Part shown: in pieces, positions 5,980 through 11,119 of the stretch | Layout of the letters: the number at the start of each line of letters is the position of its first letter | Position numbering within the stretch: the first letter of the stretch is position 1 | NCBI GenBank assembly: GCA_016935875.1 | Contig: JAFGQD010000149.1 | Location: 1 to 11,119, forward strand | Length of the DNA stretch: 11,119 nt | Direction of reading: 5' to 3' | Origin: Deltaproteobacteria bacterium | GTDB lineage: Bacteria > Desulfobacterota > Syntrophia > Syntrophales > UBA2210 | Position numbers and translations under genes: made by a program | The notes under the pieces: model-generated | Seen by the model: the letters and a program-made list of their open reading frames with translations, nothing else | Told to the model about the DNA's origin: nothing | Database searches by the model: none

Positions 5980-8049
5980 ATGGCCAAAGAATTATTGTTG
6001 GAAATAGGAACAGAAGAGATCCCCGCAGCCTTCATGCCGAAAGCGATGAAGGATATGGAGAAAATCATCACAAAGGAGTTTTCCGAAAACCGTATCGGCC
6101 ACGGTCGTATAAAAACCATGGGCACTCCGAGAAGGCTTCTTCTGTCAGTTATGGATGTGGACGAACGGCAGGAGGACCAGCTTCTGGAAAAGATGGGGCC
6201 ATCGACGAAAGTGGCATTTGGCGAAGATGGAAAACCCACGAAGGCGGCCATCGGATTCGCCCGGGGACAGGGAATAGAGGTCTCCGAACTGGAAATAGTA
6301 GAAACACCCAAGGGAAAACAGATCTGCGCGCGAAAAAAGATCATCGGTGAAGACACAAAGGCCATTCTCACGGATCTCCTGCCGCGATTTATCATGTCCA
6401 TCCCCTTCCGGAAATCGATGCGCTGGATGGATCTGGATATACGCTTTGCGCGACCGATTCACTGGATACTGGCCCTCTTCGGGGATGACATCGTTCCCTT
6501 TTCGATAGAAAACATAACCAGTGGCAACGCAAGCCGCGGCCACCGGTTCATGGCCCCGGAGCCATTCACGGTCGGGGGGTTTGAAGACTATCTTAAAAAA
6601 GCAGAAGAACGATTCGTCATCGTGGACCCGAACAGGAGGAAGAAGATCATACAGGACGAGGCGTGGAAAGCCGCCGAGGCCGTCTCGGGGTCTGTCCTTG
6701 AAAATGAAGACCTCCTCGGAGAGGTGAGCTTTCTCGTCGAATACCCCTCCGTTGTATGCGGAACCTTCGACAGGGAATATCTCTCGCTCCCCAAAGAGGT
6801 CCTTACCACGGCCATGATGAAAAACCAGAAATACTTCCCTGTTGTAGATGCGCAGGGAAATCTGCTTTCGTATTTCATAACCGTGAACAATACGCTTGCC
6901 CGCGACCCTTCGGTCGTGGCCCGCGGCAATGAAAAGGTCATACGTGCGCGGCTCGCCGATGCCCGGTTCTTCTTCGATGAAGACCGGAAAACGCCCCTTG
7001 AGAATCACCTGGAAGACCTGAAGGATGTCGTGTTCCACCGTTCTCTTGGTACTTCATATGAAAAGGTGATGCAGTTCCGTGAACTCGCAGCATACATTAC
7101 GGAAACGCTTCATCTATCGATCAGTGACACCGTTGACCGCGCGGCGCTTCTTTCCAAGGCAGACCTGGAGACTCAGATGGTGTACGAGTTTACCGAACTC
7201 CAGGGTGTAATGGGGAGGGAGTATGCCCTTCTGCAGGGTGAAAACCCCGTTGTTGCAAAGGCGATCTACGAACACTATCTTCCGATAGCCGCAGGCGGTG
7301 ATCTCCCCGAAACGGATGAGGGAGCCATCGTCAGCATCGCCGACAAGATGGATACGATTACGGGATTCTTCGGCATCAATCTGATTCCCACGGGGACAGC
7401 CGACCCCTTTGCCCTTAGAAGACAGGCCCTGGGCATTATCAACATCATCCTGAACAAAAATTATCCTATCAATTTAGATGAACTTATCGGCAGGAGCATC
7501 GCGATCCTCGGTAAAAAATTACAGAGGAATCCCGAAGAGACAAGGGCGGATGTCCTCGATTTTTTCAGGGGAAGATTTGAAAATCTGCTGATTTCACAGG
7601 GACACCCCTACGATGTAGTCAACGCCGTTCTGGCGCTCGGGATGTCCGATATCGTCCAATCCCTTCGCAAGATAGAGGCGATGGAAGGGTTCAAAAAACA
7701 CCCCGATTTCGAACCGCTGGCGATCGCCTTTAAACGAGTTGTGAATATCCTCAAGGATTTTGAAGGCGGCTCCATCGATGCGGCTGTCTTTGATTCAAGC
7801 GCCGAAGCCAACCTCTATAATTCATTTGCCGATATCAGGGAACGGGCAAATGGGTGCATAGACGAAGGCAGATACTCGGAAGCCCTGTCAGAGATGGCAA
7901 GTCTCCGGAAACCGGTCGACACCTTCTTTGACGAAGTCATGGTCATGGCGGAAGACGAAAAGATTCGATTTAACAGGCTGTCACTCCTGGGAGAAATATC
8001 AAAACTCTTTCACCGGATCGCCGATTTCTCCAAAATAGTAACGGAGTAA
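5980..8049 (+). CDS. glyS: Glycyl-tRNA synthetase, beta subunit
   Basis: GlyS binds tRNA-Gly and completes the alpha2beta2 enzyme with GlyQ. The 689-residue product has the family's usual length. It opens with ELLLEIGTEEIPAAFM (4-19), followed by the conserved MRWMD and RFARPIHWILALFG block (about 146-168). It continues with EYPSVVCGTF and LTTAMMKNQKYFPV (about 254-288). The HD-like region has LSKADLETQMVYEFTELQG and EHYLP (about 388-437). The C-terminal anticodon-binding helical domain ends with FFDEVMVMAEDEKIRFNRL, read in part. ATG 5980 is preceded by AGGAG at 5964-5968, 11 bases away. No terminator lies between its stop and the promoter-like sequence at 8061, so readthrough from glyS into the aromatic operon leader is possible. 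Confidence 0.96.
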   Translation: MAKELLLEIGTEEIPAAFMPKAMKDMEKIITKEFSENRIGHGRIKTMGTPRRLLLSVMDVDERQEDQLLEKMGPSTKVAFGEDGKPTKAAIGFARGQGIEVSELEIVETPKGKQICARKKIIGEDTKAILTDLLPRFIMSIPFRKSMRWMDLDIRFARPIHWILALFGDDIVPFSIENITSGNASRGHRFMAPEPFTVGGFEDYLKKAEERFVIVDPNRRKKIIQDEAWKAAEAVSGSVLENEDLLGEVSFLVEYPSVVCGTFDREYLSLPKEVLTTAMMKNQKYFPVVDAQGNLLSYFITVNNTLARDPSVVARGNEKVIRARLADARFFFDEDRKTPLENHLEDLKDVVFHRSLGTSYEKVMQFRELAAYITETLHLSISDTVDRAALLSKADLETQMVYEFTELQGVMGREYALLQGENPVVAKAIYEHYLPIAAGGDLPETDEGAIVSIADKMDTITGFFGINLIPTGTADPFALRRQALGIINIILNKNYPINLDELIGRSIAILGKKLQRNPEETRADVLDFFRGRFENLLISQGHPYDVVNAVLALGMSDIVQSLRKIEAMEGFKKHPDFEPLAIAFKRVVNILKDFEGGSIDAAVFDSSAEANLYNSFADIRERANGCIDEGRYSEALSEMASLRKPVDTFFDEVMVMAEDEKIRFNRLSLLGEISKLFHRIADFSKIVTE

Positions 8050-8060
8050 AATATTTTCCC

Positions 8061-8090
8061 TTGACAATAATCAGGATTTATGGGCATAAA
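8061..8090 (+). promoter_or_regulatory. Putative promoter for the aromatic operon leader
   Basis: A consensus -35 box TTGACA (8061-8066) begins 11 bases after the glyS stop. At 17 or 18 bases' spacing lies GCATAA or CATAAA (8084-8090), a weak to moderate -10 box. Transcription would start near 8096, about 25 bases before the leader ORF. The placement suits an attenuated operon, since the whole leader would be transcribed. Confidence 0.45.
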
Positions 8091-8119
8091 GCCCTAAAGT
8101 TTTAGAAAGGTGTTTCCAA

Positions 8120-8205
8120 GATGGGCAGAGGTCTGAATTTAAATTATTGGTTTAGCTATTATTATTTTGGCGGATCGGTATGCCCATCGCTTATGAATAG
8201 CTAAA
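8120..8205 (+). promoter_or_regulatory. Interleaved stems in the attenuator leader
   Basis: GATGGGCA (8120-8127), which covers the leader start codon, is a perfect complement of TGCCCATC (8181-8188). TTTAGCTATT (8151-8160), which lies in the Phe-Ser-Tyr-Tyr codons, is a perfect ten-base complement of AATAGCTAAA (8196-8205), which covers the leader stop. The order a, b, a', b' means the stems form a pseudoknot or are alternatives. A ribosome paused on the aromatic codons would melt the second stem. Confidence 0.6.
8121..8204 (+). CDS. Aromatic-amino-acid-rich leader peptide of the DAHP synthase operon
   Basis: A 27-codon ORF opens with ATG 8121 and ends at TAA 8202-8204. An AAAGGTG ribosome binding site lies about 8 bases upstream (8106-8112). 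Codons 8 to 16 read Asn-Tyr-Trp-Phe-Ser-Tyr-Tyr-Tyr-Phe: four Tyr, two Phe and one Trp within nine codons. This is far beyond chance for so short a frame and matches the downstream pathway. The remainder is Gly-Gly-Ser-Val-Cys-Pro-Ser-Leu-Met-Asn-Ser. By analogy with pheA and trp leaders, its role would be to stall ribosomes when aminoacylated aromatic tRNA is short, changing the RNA fold before the terminators. I know of no named homologue of this peptide; the sequence evidence is the codon run, ribosome binding site, stems and terminators together. Confidence 0.8.
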   Translation: MGRGLNLNYWFSYYYFGGSVCPSLMNS

Positions 8206-8227
8206 TTCAAAACATAAAAGGATTCAG

Positions 8228-8266
8228 CCATGGGTAGACCGAAAGCGTCTACGCCGTGGTTTTTTT
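8228..8266 (+). terminator. Attenuator terminator 1
   Basis: The 5' arm CCATGGGTAGAC (8228-8239) pairs with GTCTACGCCGTGG (8247-8259) through six perfect inner pairs GTAGAC/GTCTAC, one bulged base and an outer CCATGG/CCGTGG stem with one G-U pair. Seven U residues follow (8260-8266). It lies 24 bases after the leader ORF stop, where the terminator of a translation-controlled attenuator is expected. Confidence 0.8.
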
Positions 8267-8274
8267 GTTTATAG

Positions 8275-8314
8275 GGCCATGGTGAAATAGTTTCACCATG
8301 GCCTTTTCATTTTT
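8275..8314 (+). terminator. Attenuator terminator 2
   Basis: GGCCATGGTGAAA (8275-8287) and TTTCACCATGGCC (8291-8303) form a perfect 13-pair stem with a three-base loop, followed by TTTTCATTTTT. It is a second strong intrinsic terminator, beginning nine bases after the first one's U-run and ending just before the DAHP synthase ribosome binding site (AGGAGG, 8318-8323). Confidence 0.8.
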
Positions 8315-8332
8315 AACAGGAGGATTTGAGAC

Positions 8333-9361
8333 GTGATAATCGTAATGAAAAAGAACGCAACGCAGAAACAGATTAAAGATGTAATCGACTGGATTGAGTC
8401 GGTTGGTTACAAAACCCACCCATCCCACGGAGTTGAACGGACCATTATAGGGGCCGTGGGAGATAACCGCGGCAAGGAGAATCTCAAGTTTGTCAAATCT
8501 CTTTCGGGAGTTGAAAAAACGATCCCCATCCTGAAGCCCTATAAACTGGCCAGCCGCGAAGCAAAAGAGGGGAACACCATCATTCGGGTCGGCAATCTGG
8601 AAATCGGAGGTCCGGAATTTATCGTCATGGCAGGTCCCTGTTCGATTGAAAGTCCGGAACAGATGATGGAAAGCGCCTTCATCGCCAAGAAGGGAGGGGC
8701 CGATATCATCAGGGGTGGAGCCTTCAAGCCGAGGACGTCGCCTTACAGTTTCCAAGGCATGGAAGAGGAGGGCCTGAAACTCCTCAGAAAGGCCGGCGAC
8801 AAGACTGGAATGCCCGTCATTACCGAGGTGCTCAATACCACCGATGTAGATCTGGTCGAAGAATACGTCGATCTCCTCCAGATAGGGGCACGAAACGTCC
8901 AGAACTTCGCCCTCCTGAAAAAGGTGGGGAAGGCGAAAAAGCCCGTTCTTCTCAAGCGGGGAATGATGACAACGATCGAAGAATTTCTCATGTCGGCGGA
9001 ATACATCCTCTCGTCAGGAAACGACGACGTCATCCTGTGTGAGCGGGGGATCCGCACCTTTGAGACGGCAACCCGCAACACCCTCGATATCAGTGCCGTG
9101 CCAGTCTTAAAGGAGCTGTCGCACCTGCCGGTGATCGTTGATCCCAGCCACGCGGCGGGCAACTGGAAATACGTCCTTCCCCTGACGAAAGCGTCGCTGG
9201 CGGTGGGAGCGGATGGGGTCATGATCGAGGTTCATCCTGAGCCGGGGAAGGCCGTCTCGGACGGAATTCAGTCCCTGAAACCGGAAACGTTCTACAATCT
9301 CATGGAAGAAATACGAGCCCTCGAAAGGCTCATAAGAAAGGAAATGAGAGTGTCCGCATGA
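8333..9361 (+). CDS. aroF: 3-deoxy-7-phosphoheptulonate (DAHP) synthase, Thermotoga-type
   Basis: The enzyme condenses phosphoenolpyruvate and erythrose 4-phosphate into DAHP, the first step of the shikimate pathway. The 342-residue product starts with a ferredoxin-like N-terminal domain (about 1-75), which in the Thermotoga maritima enzyme mediates Tyr/Phe inhibition. The TIM-barrel follows: GPCSIES (101-107), FKPRTSPYSFQG (131-142), QIGARNVQN (183-191), KPVLLKRGM (203-211) and CERGIRTFE (236-244), then DPSHAAG (270-276) and IEVHPEP (298-304). Expected metal ligands are C103, H273, E299 and D310. GTG 8333 is preferred because AGGAGG lies nine bases upstream; an in-frame ATG at 8345 is too far from it. 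aroB overlaps by ATGA. Expression is probably attenuated by the leader. The symbol follows usual naming for this subfamily. Confidence 0.94.
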   Translation: MIIVMKKNATQKQIKDVIDWIESVGYKTHPSHGVERTIIGAVGDNRGKENLKFVKSLSGVEKTIPILKPYKLASREAKEGNTIIRVGNLEIGGPEFIVMAGPCSIESPEQMMESAFIAKKGGADIIRGGAFKPRTSPYSFQGMEEEGLKLLRKAGDKTGMPVITEVLNTTDVDLVEEYVDLLQIGARNVQNFALLKKVGKAKKPVLLKRGMMTTIEEFLMSAEYILSSGNDDVILCERGIRTFETATRNTLDISAVPVLKELSHLPVIVDPSHAAGNWKYVLPLTKASLAVGADGVMIEVHPEPGKAVSDGIQSLKPETFYNLMEEIRALERLIRKEMRVSA

Positions 9362-10452
9362 AAAGGATCAAAGTAAATCTCGACAAGCAATCCTCCCTTT
9401 CTCACGAGATATACATCGGTCATAACATCCTTGACCGCATGGGGCTTGTCATCGCGAAGAGTAATCTCGCTCATCGATACAGTGTCATCACCGACTCCAA
9501 CGTATCCGCCCTGTATGGCGAAGAGATCCTCGGTGTATTGAAGGAAGTGAATGTGAAGGCCGATCTGATTGAGTTCCCGGCAGGAGAGGCGTCTAAAAAT
9601 ATGGAGACGGTTCTCGCCATTGTAAGGGAGTTGATCAATCGTGGCATCGACAGAAGCTCCGCCTTGATCGCGCTCGGCGGCGGAGTCACCGGCGACATAA
9701 CCGGTTTTATCGCATCCATATACATGAGGTCCATTCCCTGCATCCAGGTGCCGACGACCTTGTTGGCCCAGGTGGACAGCAGCATCGGCGGCAAGACGGG
9801 GATCGATCTTCCGGAGGGGAAGAATCTGCTGGGGGCATTTTCCCAGCCTCAGTCCATATTCATAGATCTCCGATTCCTCGAAACTCTCCCGGACAATGAA
9901 TTCATCAACGGGTTGTCGGAGGTTATAAAATACGGTATCATTGATGATGTTGATCTCTTCACCCTTCTGGAAGAGAAATCTGACGCGATCAGGTGCCGGG
10001 ACCCGCATATATTGCAGGCGATTGTGGAGCGATCGTGCAAGATAAAGAAGGCGTTTGTCGAAATCGATGAAAAGGATGTGGGCCTGCGCCGTATTCTCAA
10101 TTTCGGACATACGATAGGACATGCCATCGAAGCGGCTTCGGGATACACGATCTCCCACGGAAACGCCGTCTCGGCTGGGATGATCGCCTCGGCCCGTATA
10201 TCGGAGAAGATGAAGCACCTTTCATCCGAGGACCGGGGCAGGATACAACAGCTTGTCAGAGCCGTGGGCCTTGCCGACCATATTCCGGCATCGATCAGTA
10301 CGGAAGGGATCATCGCGAAGACCAGGACAGACAAAAAAAAGGAAGGCGACTCCATTCACTTTGTGTTACTGAAGAAGATCGGGATGCCTTTCATCAACGG
10401 ATCGGTTGAAGAGGCGCTTATCCGCGAGACCATCGAGGAGCTGAAAAAATGA
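9358..10452 (+). CDS. aroB: 3-dehydroquinate synthase
   Basis: AroB converts DAHP to 3-dehydroquinate, the second shikimate-pathway step, using NAD+ and a divalent metal. The 364-residue product has the expected length. NAD-binding GGGVTGDITGFIAS is at 107-120, PTTLLAQVDSSIGGKTGID at 132-150, and KNLLGAFSQP at 155-164. The metal-site residues are E188 (GLSEVIKYG), H251 (NFGHTIGHAIE) and H267 (SHGNAVSAGM). The catalytic-domain tail has TRTDKKKEG (322-330). Its ATG overlaps the DAHP synthase stop and its own stop overlaps the next ATG, both as ATGA, so the three genes are translationally coupled. The ribosome binding site lies inside the upstream gene (GAAAGGAAATGAGAG region). Confidence 0.96.
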   Translation: MKRIKVNLDKQSSLSHEIYIGHNILDRMGLVIAKSNLAHRYSVITDSNVSALYGEEILGVLKEVNVKADLIEFPAGEASKNMETVLAIVRELINRGIDRSSALIALGGGVTGDITGFIASIYMRSIPCIQVPTTLLAQVDSSIGGKTGIDLPEGKNLLGAFSQPQSIFIDLRFLETLPDNEFINGLSEVIKYGIIDDVDLFTLLEEKSDAIRCRDPHILQAIVERSCKIKKAFVEIDEKDVGLRRILNFGHTIGHAIEAASGYTISHGNAVSAGMIASARISEKMKHLSSEDRGRIQQLVRAVGLADHIPASISTEGIIAKTRTDKKKEGDSIHFVLLKKIGMPFINGSVEEALIRETIEELKK

Positions 10453-11119
10453 AATCAGAGTCACTCGATCATCTGAGAGATCGTTTGAAACAGAAGGATG
10501 AAAAGATCGTCAGGCTTTTGAACGAGCGCGCCCGGATATCTCTGGAGATTGGGGATGCAAAACAGAGGGAGGGTCTGGACATCTATGATCCCGCGCAGGA
10601 GAGCAGGATATACACCCATGTGAATGAGCTCAATGAAGGCCCTCTGCCCGACAGGGCCCTGAAGGATATTTTTACCGAGATCCTCTCCTCGTCACGGGCC
10701 CTCCAGGCGCCCGCATCGGTAGCCTATCTGGGTCCGGAGGCGTCATTCACGCACGCGGCGGCACAGTCTCATTTCGGCAGGAGCGCCCTCTTCTCCCCCC
10801 GGCCCACCATATTCGATGTCTTCGACCAGGTGGAACGAAAAAAGGCGGAATGGGGCGTCGTCCCCGTGGAAAACTCCCTGGAGGGCGCCGTCAAACTGAC
10901 ACTGGACAGGCTGATCGCAACGCCCCTGCATATTCTGGGAGAGATCTTTCTGAAGATCAATCATTCCCTCATCTCGACGCGAAAGGGGCTGGACGGTCTC
11001 AAGCGGATATACTCTCACCCCCAGGCCCTGGCACAGTGCCAGGAATGGATCAGGAAAAATCTGCCTCACTGCTCTCTGCATGAAACAGACAGCACGGCAA
11101 AGGCCGCCCGGAAGGTTGC
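10449..11119 (+). CDS. pheA: Bifunctional chorismate mutase / prephenate dehydratase (3' end cut by the window)
   Basis: The P-protein turns chorismate into prephenate and then phenylpyruvate, the committed route to phenylalanine. About 223 codons are visible from ATG 10449, which overlaps the aroB stop as ATGA. Residues about 1-88 form an AroQ-type chorismate mutase domain: LRDRLKQKDEKIVRLLNERARI, read in part, then IGDAKQREGLDIYDPAQE. From about residue 90 the dehydratase domain begins with VAYLGPEASFTHAAA (91-105). VPVENSLEGAV (138-148) and the Ser-His-Pro-Gln-Ala-Leu turn (189-194) follow. The C-terminal dehydratase end and any ACT regulatory domain lie beyond the window. No stop or frameshift is seen. 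Its place after aroB, behind an aromatic-rich leader, fits phenylalanine control. Confidence 0.94.
   Translation, partial: MKSESLDHLRDRLKQKDEKIVRLLNERARISLEIGDAKQREGLDIYDPAQESRIYTHVNELNEGPLPDRALKDIFTEILSSSRALQAPASVAYLGPEASFTHAAAQSHFGRSALFSPRPTIFDVFDQVERKKAEWGVVPVENSLEGAVKLTLDRLIATPLHILGEIFLKINHSLISTRKGLDGLKRIYSHPQALAQCQEWIRKNLPHCSLHETDSTAKAARKV

Noticed and set aside
5244..6401. Long minus-strand open frame (385 codons) antisense to glyQ and glyS
   Set aside because: It lies wholly opposite highly conserved GlyQ/GlyS coding sequence, crosses their junction, and its peptide resembles no family; it is a codon-bias shadow.
6145..7038. 297-codon minus-strand open frame within glyS
   Set aside because: Shadow of the conserved GlyS frame, with no ribosome binding site or recognisable product.
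8249..8755. 168-codon minus-strand open frame across the leader terminators and the DAHP synthase start
   Set aside because: It begins inside the DAHP synthase gene and its end runs through both terminator hairpins; no family likeness.
9292..10218. 308-codon minus-strand open frame opposite aroB
   Set aside because: Shadow of aroB; the sense strand has all AroB motifs.
1..11119. CRISPR array, tRNA or rRNA genes, transposase
   Set aside because: No regularly spaced repeats, no tRNA or rRNA signatures and no transposase-like reading frame were seen on either strand.

Overview
The window has two parts that differ in strand and base composition. The left part (1 to about 2690) is AT-rich and read on the minus strand. 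It holds nickel-pincer-nucleotide (lactate racemase cofactor) genes: the N-terminal part of larE running off the left edge, a complete larC, and a DUF3842-family gene. Between and around them lie broken pieces: the frameshifted tail of an ABC-transporter ATPase between larC and larE, a tandem partial duplicate of the DUF3842 gene end, and a 350-base stretch of interrupted reading frames before mgtE. A hairpin followed by eight U residues sits directly before larC.

The right part (about 2690 to 11119) is richer in GC and read on the plus strand. It holds two housekeeping runs. The first is mgtE (Mg2+ channel), recO (recombination repair, overlapping mgtE by ATGA), then glyQ and glyS (two-subunit glycyl-tRNA synthetase). 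The second is a DAHP synthase gene, aroB and pheA (cut by the right edge), joined by ATGA start/stop overlaps. These cover the first two steps of the shikimate pathway and the step toward phenylalanine.

The most striking element is the 283-base gap between glyS and the DAHP synthase gene. It contains a promoter-like sequence and an uncatalogued 27-codon leader ORF with its own ribosome binding site. That ORF carries the run Asn-Tyr-Trp-Phe-Ser-Tyr-Tyr-Tyr-Phe. Interleaved RNA stems and two consecutive intrinsic terminators follow, then the AGGAGG of the DAHP synthase gene. This has the layout of a ribosome-stalling attenuator responding to charged tRNA for aromatic amino acids. The operon's first enzyme also has the N-terminal domain that gives Tyr/Phe feedback in the Thermotoga type, so both expression and activity may be end-product controlled.

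The organism is bacterial and likely anaerobic. Separate glyQ/glyS, a Thermotoga-type DAHP synthase, a fused chorismate mutase-prephenate dehydratase and lar genes would fit a Desulfobacterota (deltaproteobacterial) or related lineage. That placement is inference from gene types and order and is not firm.
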